A stretch of 64,000 nt of DNA from Armatimonadota bacterium (GCA_023511795.1 JAIMAU010000004.1:1-64000), one strand, 5' to 3'; numbered from the stretch's first letter, positions 35,454 through 45,236 are shown. Made by a program: numbers and translations. The notes: a model not told the origin generated them from the sequence alone.

Positions 35454-35504
35454 AATTCCAAATGTGCTTGTAGACAACACGACGCTGGAAAGGAGAATAA
35501 CCGT

Positions 35505-36596
35505 ATGGCGGATAGGATAGACGTAGAAGAACTTTTAAACAAAACTGTAGATTTAAACGCCTCTGATATGCACATGCTCGTAGGAGAGCCTCCCACGCTT
35601 AGAATCCACGGCAGGCTCCACAGACTTGAGGAATACGGTCAACTCAAGCCCGAGCAAACGGAACAATTTCTACGAGATATCGCCACGCCCAGAGCACTAG
35701 CTGAGATGGAGGAAGTACAAGGAGCAGACTTTGGTTACACATTCGCAAGAGCTCGCTTTAGAGTCGCAGCTTTTATGCAAAAGGGTACTGTTGCCATCAA
35801 CATGCGCCTTATTCCATACAAACTACTAACGTTCGAGGAGATTGGGCTTGACAATCGCATTCAGAGGCTACTCTATGCGCCACGCGGTTTGATATTGGTA
35901 ACCGGGCCAACAGGGTCTGGTAAAACTACCACGTTGGCGACGATGATAGATTTCATAAACCAACACCGAGACTGCCATATCATAACTATCGAAGACCCAA
36001 TTGAATACTACCACGAGCCCAAAAAGTCCATTATCTCACAGCGAGAGGTTGGAAATGACGTCCCAAGTTTTGCCGTGGGGGTTGTCAAGGCTCTGCGACA
36101 AGACCCAGATGTTATCCTTGTGGGTGAAATGCGAGACCTTGCGACTATTTCAGCGGCGGTAACCGCCGCTGAAACTGGCCACCTTGTATTTTCCACCCTA
36201 CATACAACAGGAGCGGCCAGAACAGTTGACCGAATTGTAGACGTTTTCCCATTTGACCAGCAAGAACAAATCCGAACACAGCTCAGCGGCAATCTCATTG
36301 CAGTTATATCGCAACTTCTTCTGCCTAAAAAAGACGGCAATGGGCGAGTGGCAGTATTCGAAATCATGATTGCTACTCCCGCAATTCAGCACCTAATCAG
36401 AGAGAAAAAGACATATGCCATATTCTCTGCTATTCAGACGGGCCAGCAACTTGGGATGAAAACGCTTGATCATTCGCTCTTCGAGCTTTACTCGAGAGGA
36501 CTAATAGACAGAAATGAAATGCTTCGCGCTGCTGAAAAACCAGAGGAAATCCTCGAAAAGCTCGGCGAAAGGAAAGCAACAAGGGAAATACAATAG
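35505..36596 (+). CDS. pilT: Type IV pilus retraction ATPase PilT
   Basis: A 363-residue hexameric secretion ATPase. The N-terminal PAS-like domain has ASDMHMLVGEPPTLRIHGRL. Walker A is GPTGSGKTTTLATMID, the Asp box IITIEDPIEY, Walker B DPDVILVGEMRDL, and the His box ETGHLVFSTLHT. The length and QVFRVFEMRDL-like sequence fit PilT rather than PilB. It powers pilus retraction and twitching at the cytoplasmic face of the membrane. It is monocistronic here, with a promoter upstream and a long hairpin downstream. Confidence 0.92.
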   Translation: MADRIDVEELLNKTVDLNASDMHMLVGEPPTLRIHGRLHRLEEYGQLKPEQTEQFLRDIATPRALAEMEEVQGADFGYTFARARFRVAAFMQKGTVAINMRLIPYKLLTFEEIGLDNRIQRLLYAPRGLILVTGPTGSGKTTTLATMIDFINQHRDCHIITIEDPIEYYHEPKKSIISQREVGNDVPSFAVGVVKALRQDPDVILVGEMRDLATISAAVTAAETGHLVFSTLHTTGAARTVDRIVDVFPFDQQEQIRTQLSGNLIAVISQLLLPKKDGNGRVAVFEIMIATPAIQHLIREKKTYAIFSAIQTGQQLGMKTLDHSLFELYSRGLIDRNEMLRAAEKPEEILEKLGERKATREIQ

Positions 36597-36617
36597 CTGG
36601 TAGAATGCCCTTTTAGA

Positions 36618-36657
36618 TTCAAGTGCCTGGCAAAAGTTGGATTGCCAGGCACTTGAA
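36618..36657. terminator. Perfect 16-bp hairpin between convergent genes
   Basis: TTCAAGTGCCTGGCAA and TTGCCAGGCACTTGAA form a perfect 16-bp stem with an 8-base loop, 21 bases after the pilT stop and 15 bases after the convergent gene's stop. Neither side has a good T-run, so it may act as a bidirectional transcript-end structure rather than a classical terminator. Confidence 0.5.
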
Positions 36658-36672
36658 TATTAGCACAGTATT

Positions 36673-39594
36673 CTACGGTGGCGGAATTATAAGCTCGAGG
36701 CAGTTGCCATGCGACTGCAGCCAGTAACCCCGCCATGGCTCAAACTTAGTTGAGTCTGGCCAATCGTCTGGCAAACCAGCGGTCTTCAGCGAACAGGTTG
36801 CAGAGTCCCACCACCACAAAGTAGCTGAAATCCATCCCTCTGATATTGCCTCTTCTATAGAACGCGTCTTGGGCTCAACCGCGTTCGGATTGAATACTTC
36901 ACAATTGCTTATATCTTGAGAGGTCGTCCACGGATATCCAATGATAGTCCATGGGGATTCTAAAGGAGCTGCTTGCGCCAGCTTAATGTGACGAGCAACC
37001 GTAGGCTGAGCACCCATGCATTTGATTGTAGTAGGTTCAGTTGCGAAGTAGAAATACCCTTCGTCAGCGCTGATATTCCCAAACGCCTCAGGATCCCAAG
37101 AGCTATACACAACCCATGTGGCTGTGTCCTTATCCCATCGGAAAAGTTTTGAATCTATGTCTTGGTTACGGAAGACTATATGGGGACTTGGATTAGCCGG
37201 CTCAAGAGGAATTGAAATCAAATTCCAACCAGGGTTAATTGTACCCACTGGACTCACTACCTCTTCGGGTGCAATAATTTCCGGCACTGTGACTAATTCG
37301 TAGCCTCTATTTCTTAGTTCGTTAATTATTGTAGGCATAGCAGCTTCGGTATTAGCCACAGTGCAATGATAAAGCATAATGCACCCATTGGTTGCTGCAT
37401 TCAGCGTACGATTAATAATCTCCTCCGTTGACGCATTCCACGATGCATCGCCACAATCTTCTGTCCAATATATGCTTCTAAAGCCTGCGTTCGCCGCTGC
37501 AGCAAGAACATGTGAATCGGTATACCCATAAGGTGCTCTAAAATAAGAATGGGTATGGTGGCCAGTAATGCCATACAAGATATCATCTGTAACGCTCAAC
37601 TGCCACGCAATCTGTTCGTCGGTACAGTCACGCAAATCCGGATGGTCGTATGTATGATTGCCAATGTGATTACCGTTCGCAGCAATCTGAGCTACTTGCG
37701 AGGGTTGAGTTTGAGCGACTAGACCAGTGATAAAGAAAGTGCAGAAAACCTTTTGGTCTTTTAGGAATTGGATTAGACCAGAACGAATTGATGCCGTGCC
37801 TGCGTCGAATGTCAGAGCCATTTGGTGGCGAGAAGTATTGCCAATAGATACTTCTGTGAAGTCCTTACCAGGTGTAAGCGCCCAGTCCTCATTTGACGGC
37901 GTTGAAACTCGAGTAGCATCGAAAGCCCGTACACGATAATAATAGTTTGTCGCTGGGTTCACACTTACATCGGAATATGTAGTTACCCCTGCATTAACTA
38001 TGGCTATTTGCTGAAAGAGGCCGTTCGGCCCCACCATTCGTTCAATCCTAAAGCCTAATTCATCCAGTGACCTATCAGTCCAAGTAAGGTCGACACGAGT
38101 TTCCGAAATGGGCGTCGCAACAAGGTCAGTTGGTGCTGCAAGGCCAGGAGTTGTAACCAACGCCTCATTCGAATAAGCAGAGTTTCCTGCTTCTTGATAA
38201 GCACATACACGGTAGTAGTAAGTTTGACCTGAGCTGAGCCCTGAATCAGTATAGGTTGTTACACTCTCACCAACATTTGCAATAAAAGTGTAAGCACCTC
38301 CAGCTATCTTGCGCTCAATACGGAAGCCATATTCATCGTTTGAATTGTCCTGCCATTGCAGATGAACCTGGGTCTCCGACAAGGCAGTTGCCACAAGATT
38401 ACTCGGTGGATTTGCAGCAGGAGGTGTACCTCTCAAATTGCCATAAACATATCCGTCAAAAGAACCAATAACAACACTTCCATCAGCAGCAATTGCTGGG
38501 GATGAGTAACCACTTCCCCTCATTAGGAAGTGCCATTTTTTCGTGCCATTCGAGTTTAAAGCCCAGACATAGCCATCAAATGTGCTAAAAATTATCGTGC
38601 CATCGGCGGTAACCGCTGGCGAAGATCGAATGTCCGAACCTGTTTCGAAATGCCAGATTTCCGCACCGGTTGCTGGGTCAAGCGCATACAGCGTGCCATA
38701 ATTCGAACCTACGTAGACTGTACCGTTAGGACCAATGGCTGGCGAGGAAGTAGTACTGCCATTTTTATAGCCTGCCAAGAACTTCCATATAAGGCTACCA
38801 TCCGAAGCGTTGATAGCATAACAATAACCATCATATGCACCAAAAAATATTTTGGAGCCATCCGAACTAATAGCTGGCGAACTGAGAATGCCATCACCCG
38901 CAGAATAATTCCACAAAATGCTGCCATTAGTTGGATTTACTGCATACAATTTTGAATTACTGCTACCTACATATATTTTTCCATCTGGTCCCACCGCAGG
39001 CGAAGACATATGCATGTCGCCCAATGTACAAGACCACTTTCTTGTACCGTTTGGATTGAGAGCATAAAGTTTTCCATCCCTCGAGCCAATATATATCGTG
39101 CCATCGGGGGCAACAGCAGGAGAACCTGTAATGTCGCCCCCCGTTAAATAGCTCCATTTTAACGTCCCATTTGAATTAAAAGCATACAACCTATCGCTGT
39201 TGCTTCCAATGTAGATTGTTCCGTCGGATGCTATTGCTGGAGATGAACGTGTGGAGGACCCTATGGAAGCCGACCATTTAAATGTTCCATTGCTGTTTAA
39301 AGCATAAAGTGAAGAGCTGCCGCCGATATATATTGTGCCGTCTGGACCTATTGCCGGCGATGAAAGCCCACCACCAACACTATATTTCCAGTAAGTACCA
39401 CCCGGAGCAGGGTCATGGCTCGGGCTCGCACCCGTATGTCGAAGGTCATGGCGAAACATAGGCCAAGGGGAGTTTGCCAGCTGTGCAATTGCGCTAGCTG
39501 AACAAACAACCAATGTTGCAACCAAAAACATCTTAACAGGTTTTACAAAACTTGCCTTTACCATCTTCAAACAGTCCTTTTTCAAAGAATGCAA
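36673..39594 (-). CDS. Secreted PQQ-type beta-propeller / FN3 / NodB polysaccharide deacetylase protein (copy B)
   Basis: A 973-residue protein with a signal peptide ending near SASAIA. The linker SPWPMFRHDLRHTGASP leads into eight propeller repeats, each with S-P-A-I/V-x-x-D-G-T-I-Y-I-G. Two FN3 domains follow (about 395-580). The NodB domain (about 590-760) has MALTFDAGTASI, NHIGNHTYDHPDL with both metal histidines, and FRAPYGYTD. The end has INPGWNLISIPLEP, a possible surface or sorting domain. The TFDDG motif is TFDAG, as in some deacetylase subfamilies. It is seven bases after copy A. An internal ATG at 39564 may be the true start. Confidence 0.82.
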   Translation of the reverse strand: MHSLKKDCLKMVKASFVKPVKMFLVATLVVCSASAIAQLANSPWPMFRHDLRHTGASPSHDPAPGGTYWKYSVGGGLSSPAIGPDGTIYIGGSSSLYALNSNGTFKWSASIGSSTRSSPAIASDGTIYIGSNSDRLYAFNSNGTLKWSYLTGGDITGSPAVAPDGTIYIGSRDGKLYALNPNGTRKWSCTLGDMHMSSPAVGPDGKIYVGSSNSKLYAVNPTNGSILWNYSAGDGILSSPAISSDGSKIFFGAYDGYCYAINASDGSLIWKFLAGYKNGSTTSSPAIGPNGTVYVGSNYGTLYALDPATGAEIWHFETGSDIRSSPAVTADGTIIFSTFDGYVWALNSNGTKKWHFLMRGSGYSSPAIAADGSVVIGSFDGYVYGNLRGTPPAANPPSNLVATALSETQVHLQWQDNSNDEYGFRIERKIAGGAYTFIANVGESVTTYTDSGLSSGQTYYYRVCAYQEAGNSAYSNEALVTTPGLAAPTDLVATPISETRVDLTWTDRSLDELGFRIERMVGPNGLFQQIAIVNAGVTTYSDVSVNPATNYYYRVRAFDATRVSTPSNEDWALTPGKDFTEVSIGNTSRHQMALTFDAGTASIRSGLIQFLKDQKVFCTFFITGLVAQTQPSQVAQIAANGNHIGNHTYDHPDLRDCTDEQIAWQLSVTDDILYGITGHHTHSYFRAPYGYTDSHVLAAAANAGFRSIYWTEDCGDASWNASTEEIINRTLNAATNGCIMLYHCTVANTEAAMPTIINELRNRGYELVTVPEIIAPEEVVSPVGTINPGWNLISIPLEPANPSPHIVFRNQDIDSKLFRWDKDTATWVVYSSWDPEAFGNISADEGYFYFATEPTTIKCMGAQPTVARHIKLAQAAPLESPWTIIGYPWTTSQDISNCEVFNPNAVEPKTRSIEEAISEGWISATLWWWDSATCSLKTAGLPDDWPDSTKFEPWRGYWLQSHGNCLELIIPPP

Positions 39595-39600
39595 ATACTT

Positions 39601-42495
39601 TTATGGCTTTGGGATTATAAGATCCAAGCCATTTGTAAAAGATTGAACACAATAACCACGCCAGGGCTCCAGTTGCGTTGTGTCAGGCCAATCATCCGGC
39701 AAGCCTACTGTTCGAAGAGAACCACAGGCCGAGTCCCACCACCAAAATGTGCTCAAAATCCAGCCAGACGCCGCTGCCTCTGCAATTGGCCGTTCTTTGG
39801 AGTCCGTAGCATTTGGATTATTTACACTGCAGTTGCTTATCGGCTGAGCTATTGAAAACGGATAGCCTATTACCGTCCACTGAACAGAAGATGGCGATTT
39901 CTGGGCAAGTTTGATGTGGCGAGCAGCTGAGGGTTGGGCACCTGCGCACTTTATTATTACCGGCGTAGTGGTATAGAGCCAGTAGCCTTCGTCTGGACTA
40001 ATGGTACCGAATGTTTCAACATCCCATGAGTCAAAGGAAAAGTAGCTCACAAAATCCTTATCCCACCGGTATAAATTACCGTCAATTTCCACGTTACGAA
40101 AAACGACAAGAGGATTAGGGTTGGCAGGTTCGGTAGGAATCGAAATCAGATTCCATCCAGGGTTTATCAAGCCAGCTGGACTTGTGACGACTTCTGGTGC
40201 AAGTATCTCAGGAACGGTGACAAGCTCGTAGCCTCTATTTCTTAGCTCAGTAATTATAGTTGGCATGGCGATTTCCGTGTTTTCCGGGCTACAGTGGTAT
40301 AACATAATGCAACCATTTCTTGCATTGCTAAGTGTATTGTTGATAATTTGCTCCACAGTCCAGCCACCAAAGTCCCCTCCACCTGCTGTGCATGCGATAT
40401 CTCGATAACCCACGCTTTGCGCAAGTGCAAGTACCCGCTCGTCTCTATCGAGACCCGGCGCTCTGAAATATGGCCTAGCATGGTGGCCACATATTGAATA
40501 TAACACGTCATCTGTTTTCGTAAGTTGATAGATAACTTCCTCATCGCTACAGGTTGTGAGGTTGGGATGGGTGTACGTGCGATTTCCGATGTAGTGCCCA
40601 TCAACTGCAGCTTGGACAACATTCCACGGCTCGGCTTCGGCCACTTTGCCAGTGATGAAAAATGTACTATAGACTTTATACTGCCTTAAGATGTCAAGCA
40701 AACCGGGACGGATTGGCGTTACTCCAGCATCAAACGTCAGTGCCATCTGCTTCCTTGAGGTATTGCCCAATGTTACGTCGGAAAAAACCATACCATGGGT
40801 TTGCGCCCATGCTTCGTTGGAATATATAGAATATCTCATCGCGTCAAAACTCCGAATGCGGTAGTAATATGTTTCTGCGCGAGCAAGTCCCATGTCGGTA
40901 TAAGACGTCACGTTAGGACCAACAACTGCAATTTGGCGAAAATGTCCATTTGGCCCCGTCATTCGCTCAATTGCAAAGCCTAGCTCGGTTGCAGACCAAT
41001 CTCTCCAAGTGAGACTAACCTCTGACTCTGATATACCAACTGCTACCAAATCAGTTGGCGCGGCCAATCCAGGCATAGTAACACACGCTTCGTTTGTGTA
41101 TCCAGAGTTGCCGCCCTCCTGATAGGCACATACCCGATAGCAGTATGTCAAACCACTACCAACGCCAGAATCATCATAAGAGGTAACACCAGCTCCAACT
41201 ACTGCTACCAAAGTAAAGTTAAGGTTAGGTACAAGCCGCCGCTCAATTCTAAAGCCATATTCATTATTGGAGTTATCTTGCCATTGAAGATGAACTTGGG
41301 TTTCAGAAATTGCGGCAGCCGTGAGGTTGCTCGGCGGATTGGCAGCAGGAGGTGTTCCCCTCAAGCCGCCATATACATAACCATCGGTTGCGTCAACGAC
41401 AACAGTACCATCTGCAGAAATCGCCGGGGAAGCATAAATGCCACTTTTAGCAAGAAACCGCCATTTTAGGGTGCCGTTTGGATTGAGAGCATACAGGTAG
41501 CCATCCCATGTCCCAAAATATATCGTACCATCCGCACTAACTGCAGGCGACGAGCGAATGTCTGAACCTGTTTCAAATCGCCAAATCTCAGTCCCAACTG
41601 GAGAAATTGCATGGAGCGTCCCGTAATTCGAGCCTATGTAGATTGTACCGTCAGGAGCGATAGCAGGAGAAGACGAAGTGCTTCCAGATTTAAGCGCAAT
41701 AGGAAATGTCCAAAGCAGTGTGCTGTTTTTGTTAACTGCATAGAGCTTTCGGTCCCACGAAGAAAAATATATAGTGTTTCCATCTGCTGTAATTGCTGGT
41801 GAGCTCAAGACTTCGGCACCGGTAGGAAAACGCCATTTTTCAGAACCATCTGGATTGATTGCATAGAGGTTTTTGTCATAACTGCCTACGTAAATTGTCC
41901 CATCAGGCCCGACTGCCGGCGATGAAGTATGCACACTAGTGCCGCACTGCGTCGCCCATTTTAGCGTTCCATCGGGGTTTATTGCATACAACTTACCATC
42001 CCTTGAGCCGACATAAACAGTTCCATCTGGTCCGATTGCCGGAGAACTTGTTACATCACCCCCCGTTAGATAACTCCATTTTACAGTGCCGTTGGGGTTG
42101 ACAGCATAGAGCATGTCATTGGTTGAGCCGACATATACCGTTCCATCTGCTGCAATTGCCGGACTTGAGCGATCTACGGTGCCGATTAAGCATTTCCACT
42201 TTAGCCTGCCATCTGGGTACAAAGCATTTAGATATGAACCAGCGCCGATGTAAATAGTGCCGTCAGGCCCGATTGCACAAGATCCGTACCCACCACCCGT
42301 ATAATATTTCCAGAAGGTTGAAGCCATAGGTGGGTCATGGATTGGACTTGCACCCGTGTGTCGAAGGTCATGGCGAAACATCGGCCAAGGGGAGTTTGCT
42401 AACTGAGAATAGGCAAAATTAGCTAAAAACAACGATAACACGCAACTAACTAGGAAGGGGAGTACCATTTGAGCGCAGTAGCACTTTTTGCACAT
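39601..42495 (-). CDS. Secreted PQQ-type beta-propeller / FN3 / NodB-like protein (copy A, altered metal site)
   Basis: A 964-residue paralog with the same domain order as copy B: signal peptide ending near FAYS, SPWPMFRHDLRHTGASP, eight propeller repeats, two FN3 domains, NodB-like region and INPGWNLISIPTEP ending. In the NodB region MALTFDAGVTPI is kept, but the metal motif reads GNRTYTHPNL, where the first histidine is arginine. The R-x-P-Y-G-Y motif has become FRAPGLDRD. Deacetylase activity is therefore doubtful, and the domain may only bind glycan. A consensus-like promoter lies upstream. It is the first gene of a two-gene operon with copy B. Confidence 0.82.
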   Translation of the reverse strand: MCKKCYCAQMVLPFLVSCVLSLFLANFAYSQLANSPWPMFRHDLRHTGASPIHDPPMASTFWKYYTGGGYGSCAIGPDGTIYIGAGSYLNALYPDGRLKWKCLIGTVDRSSPAIAADGTVYVGSTNDMLYAVNPNGTVKWSYLTGGDVTSSPAIGPDGTVYVGSRDGKLYAINPDGTLKWATQCGTSVHTSSPAVGPDGTIYVGSYDKNLYAINPDGSEKWRFPTGAEVLSSPAITADGNTIYFSSWDRKLYAVNKNSTLLWTFPIALKSGSTSSSPAIAPDGTIYIGSNYGTLHAISPVGTEIWRFETGSDIRSSPAVSADGTIYFGTWDGYLYALNPNGTLKWRFLAKSGIYASPAISADGTVVVDATDGYVYGGLRGTPPAANPPSNLTAAAISETQVHLQWQDNSNNEYGFRIERRLVPNLNFTLVAVVGAGVTSYDDSGVGSGLTYCYRVCAYQEGGNSGYTNEACVTMPGLAAPTDLVAVGISESEVSLTWRDWSATELGFAIERMTGPNGHFRQIAVVGPNVTSYTDMGLARAETYYYRIRSFDAMRYSIYSNEAWAQTHGMVFSDVTLGNTSRKQMALTFDAGVTPIRPGLLDILRQYKVYSTFFITGKVAEAEPWNVVQAAVDGHYIGNRTYTHPNLTTCSDEEVIYQLTKTDDVLYSICGHHARPYFRAPGLDRDERVLALAQSVGYRDIACTAGGGDFGGWTVEQIINNTLSNARNGCIMLYHCSPENTEIAMPTIITELRNRGYELVTVPEILAPEVVTSPAGLINPGWNLISIPTEPANPNPLVVFRNVEIDGNLYRWDKDFVSYFSFDSWDVETFGTISPDEGYWLYTTTPVIIKCAGAQPSAARHIKLAQKSPSSVQWTVIGYPFSIAQPISNCSVNNPNATDSKERPIAEAAASGWILSTFWWWDSACGSLRTVGLPDDWPDTTQLEPWRGYCVQSFTNGLDLIIPKP

Positions 42496-42585
42496 TGCCT
42501 AGCTCCTTTTCTCTGAAGGAGTTGCTACCCTACGCCAAGCCTTCCATGGTATGGTCGAGGGTAAAATGGGAGAAATTGTTTATAT

Positions 42586-42614
42586 ATTATTAAACATTTT
42601 CTCAGTTTTGTCAA
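42586..42614 (-). promoter_or_regulatory. Sigma-70-like promoter for the tandem propeller/deacetylase genes
   Basis: On the minus strand TTGACA is perfect, followed after 17 bases by AATAAT. It lies about 90 bases before the copy A start, leaving a leader of roughly 80 bases. Confidence 0.65.
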
Positions 42615-42680
42615 GAGCCGTTGCATGCTTAAACCACTGCGCCACAGTCAAAGCATGATTGCATGATTGATCGTTTAGTA

Positions 42681-42715
42681 ATAAAAATGGGGGCAGAAGC
42701 CTTGGCTTCTGCCCC
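42681..42715 (-). terminator. Rho-independent terminator after the GGDEF/HD-GYP gene
   Basis: A 12-bp perfect stem, GGGGCAGAAGCC with GGCTTCTGCCCC and two bases between, is followed on the minus strand by ATTTTTAT. It lies about 50 bases after the minus-strand gene that ends at 42766. Confidence 0.7.
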
Positions 42716-42765
42716 TTAAATATTCTACACCTGCTTTATTCAAAAACAACTGCAAAATTCTCTTC

Positions 42766-44649
42766 TTATGCCGCCATCCTGTTATCTGCTTTCCTTCTGT
42801 CTAATATATTAATGAACAGCTCTACCAGATTTGGGTCGAATTGTGTGCCTGCACAACGCTGCAGCTCTTCCTTTGCTTCATCAGGTGTCATCTTTTTGCC
42901 GTGCACTCTGTCCGTCATCATTGCATGGTAAGCATCTACAATTGCAATTATTCGAGCTATCAAAGGAATTTCTTCACCCTTTAAACAGTTCGGATAACCG
43001 CTTCCATCCCAAGCTTCATGATGATAAAGAATTCCTGGAAGCATTGACTTCAGATGAGGCGATTTCTGAACAATAGCATAGCCTAAGGCTGGATGACTTC
43101 TAATGACTCGCTTTTCTTCCTCGGTAAGATCCCCTTTCTTCCTCAAAATAGAAGCAGAGATGCCAAGCTTGCCGATGTCATGCAATAAGCTTGCAATCTT
43201 TACGTCATTTCGTTCTTGTTCCGATAAGCCAAGCGCTTCTGCTAGGGCAACAGCATCTTGCATTACGGCGCAAGATGTACCGGGTTCTCTCTGCTCCTTT
43301 GCATCTACTGCTGCGGCTATGGCCTCGATTGTACTAATATCAGTAGCATGAAGCAGTAAATAAAGTCGGTATGGGTCAGCAGACTTGTCCGTTGAAAAGT
43401 CACTACTAAACGCAACTACGCGGTTTCTGCCCATAGACTTCGCCTGGTACATGGCTAAATCAGCAGCCATTATCAAGCCTTCGCGCTCAGTACTGTGAAT
43501 AGGGTACTGCGCCACCCCTAAGCTGATGGTAACAGGGATGCTTTGACCATCTTTACCAATGAAGCAGTGCCTCCTTACTGCTGACCTAAGTCTTTCTGCA
43601 ACAGCAACAGCCTCGGACGCCTGGGACTCTGGAAGTATAATAGCGAACTCTTCACCTCCATAGCGGCTGACTACATCAATATCTCGCACCGAGCTGACAA
43701 GCAATTTGGCAACTTCTTGGAGCACAACATCCCCGACAGGATGCCCATGCGTATCATTCAGCGCCTTGAAGTGGTCAATATCCAACATAATGATGGAAAG
43801 TGGTCGGCCATATCGCTCAGCCCGACTTAACTCCTTTCCTAAGCGCTCCTGAAAATAACGGTGATTATAAAGGTCCGTAAGTCCATCAGTGTTAGCACGT
43901 TCAATTAAGCGATCTCTACTTTCTTTAAGAGCCACAACCATATGGTTGAACGCTCTTGAAAGCTCTCCAATTTCATCGGCAGACTTTATTGGTATTGCAA
44001 CATCTAAATTACCGGAAGAAATAGCCCGGGCTGCCGCGGTAAGCTGCTTTATTGGCCTGCTTATTGTCCTCGCCAATGAGATTGTTCCTACCAACCCTAC
44101 AAGAAAAGCTACAGCAAAAACGCATAACAATCGCGCTTGCAAACCCTCAATAATCATATCAACCGTCTGAGTGCCAAAGCCGACTCCAATCGTGCCCATT
44201 TCCCCAGGCTTAATCATTGTTGGAATGTTCACAATTTGGAAGTTTTTACCTTCAGAAAGGTCAAGTGTTCGAAGGAAGCGTAGAAGTTTTGAAGACTGAC
44301 GACCAAATGGGTGCTTCTGATTGTAATCCTTAGACAGTCGGCTTTGGGCAAATATAGTCTTCCCGCTTGGTTCATTTATAACTACAAACAAGATGTCAGC
44401 ATCCGCCTTCATAAATCTCTCAGCAAATGCTCTATATTTGTTCATATCACCTACTTCAGTTATAGGAGAAAACGAAAGCGCGAGAATTCTTGAGAGTACC
44501 TGGTATTTATCGGTTTTTTGATCATTGAGAGCTTTTGATTGTTCCGAGATAACTAAATGCCCCACAGCAAGGAGTAATGCAAAAAGCAATCCCGAAGTCA
44601 AGATGCACAATCTTGACTCAAGATTGCCTTTTAATTTTAACTTCCTCAT
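42766..44649 (-). CDS. Membrane GGDEF plus HD-GYP cyclic-di-GMP signalling protein
   Basis: About 627 residues from MRKLKLKGNLESRLC. A TM helix, a periplasmic sensor region (about 40-180), a second TM and a HAMP linker (RTISRPIKQLTAAARAISSG) lead to a GGDEF domain. That domain has NTDGLTDLYNHRYF and active RYGGEEFAIILPE. A C-terminal HD-GYP domain follows, with SLLHDIGKLGIS and ILYHHEAWDGSGYPN. It may both make and degrade c-di-GMP in response to an outside signal. ATG at 44649 has GGTGGG five bases upstream; the frame extending to 44820 runs into the divergent ridA promoter. Confidence 0.88.
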   Translation of the reverse strand: MRKLKLKGNLESRLCILTSGLLFALLLAVGHLVISEQSKALNDQKTDKYQVLSRILALSFSPITEVGDMNKYRAFAERFMKADADILFVVINEPSGKTIFAQSRLSKDYNQKHPFGRQSSKLLRFLRTLDLSEGKNFQIVNIPTMIKPGEMGTIGVGFGTQTVDMIIEGLQARLLCVFAVAFLVGLVGTISLARTISRPIKQLTAAARAISSGNLDVAIPIKSADEIGELSRAFNHMVVALKESRDRLIERANTDGLTDLYNHRYFQERLGKELSRAERYGRPLSIIMLDIDHFKALNDTHGHPVGDVVLQEVAKLLVSSVRDIDVVSRYGGEEFAIILPESQASEAVAVAERLRSAVRRHCFIGKDGQSIPVTISLGVAQYPIHSTEREGLIMAADLAMYQAKSMGRNRVVAFSSDFSTDKSADPYRLYLLLHATDISTIEAIAAAVDAKEQREPGTSCAVMQDAVALAEALGLSEQERNDVKIASLLHDIGKLGISASILRKKGDLTEEEKRVIRSHPALGYAIVQKSPHLKSMLPGILYHHEAWDGSGYPNCLKGEEIPLIARIIAIVDAYHAMMTDRVHGKKMTPDEAKEELQRCAGTQFDPNLVELFINILDRRKADNRMAA

Positions 44650-44772
44650 ACTATCCCACCAAAACTTACTTGCTTTGCAAAAGCTGATAATATTTGAACT
44701 GCTCAAATTAATTATTGGATTTCTTGGTGAGTTTCTTAGAGTAAAACAAAGCCAAAAGAAATTGACTTTCGC

Positions 44773-44801
44773 TTGTTTTTTCAATATTTGGTGAATATAA
44801 T
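44773..44801 (+). promoter_or_regulatory. Sigma-70-like promoter for ridA
   Basis: TTGTTT, a 17-base spacer and a perfect TATAAT at 44796-44801 lie 36 bases before the ridA ATG, which has AAAGGGAGG nine bases upstream. Confidence 0.6.
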
Positions 44802-44836
44802 GACTAAAAGTCAGCCTCAAAGGGAGGTATTTAGAA

Positions 44837-45223
44837 ATGACAAAACAACCAGTTGTTACATCACGTGCCCCTGCTGCAATTGGTCCTTATTCACAAGCAA
44901 TTCGAGCTGGCGAGTTTCTATTTATCTCCGGTCAAATAGGGGTCGACCCAGCTACGGGCAAATTCGTAGAGGGAGACACAGCAGCCCAGACAGACCGGGC
45001 TTTGCGAAATATCATGAACATTCTCGAGGATTCTGGAGCAACGCTTAACGATGTGGTAAAAACAACAATTTATCTGGCTGATTTGAACGACTTTGCGATT
45101 GTAAATGAAGTATATGCTAGATATTTCGATACCGAACCCCCTGCACGAGCCACCGTTGAGGTCTCCAGATTGCCAAAAGATGCCAAAGTTGAAATCGAAG
45201 CGATTGCCTGGTTGGGTCAATAA
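44837..45223 (+). CDS. ridA: RidA-family imine/enamine deaminase
   Basis: A 128-residue trimeric YjgF/YER057c/UK114 protein. [20 protein letters not shown] is the N-terminal signature. [14 protein letters not shown] carries the arginine that binds the substrate carboxylate, and [11 protein letters not shown] ends the fold. It hydrolyses reactive 2-iminoacids formed by PLP enzymes. It is the first gene of a plus-strand run with a cupin and a YjbQ-family gene, spaced 13 and 21 bases apart. Confidence 0.94.
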   Translation: MTKQPVVTSRAPAAIGPYSQAIRAGEFLFISGQIGVDPATGKFVEGDTAAQTDRALRNIMNILEDSGATLNDVVKTTIYLADLNDFAIVNEVYARYFDTEPPARATVEVSRLPKDAKVEIEAIAWLGQ

Positions 45224-45236
45224 CAAGGAGGGTAAT

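Larger units (their letters stand above)
35140..35504. other. Gene-free stretch ahead of pilT
   Basis: About 365 bases without a credible coding frame. It contains a plus-strand terminator-like hairpin and a sigma-70-like promoter for pilT (both listed separately). The first 200 bases are AT-rich with no clear structure. Confidence 0.6.

Noticed and set aside
35222-35596. 124-residue minus-strand frame across the pilT promoter
   Set aside because: It crosses the pilT start, the promoter and the terminator hairpin, and shows no family similarity.
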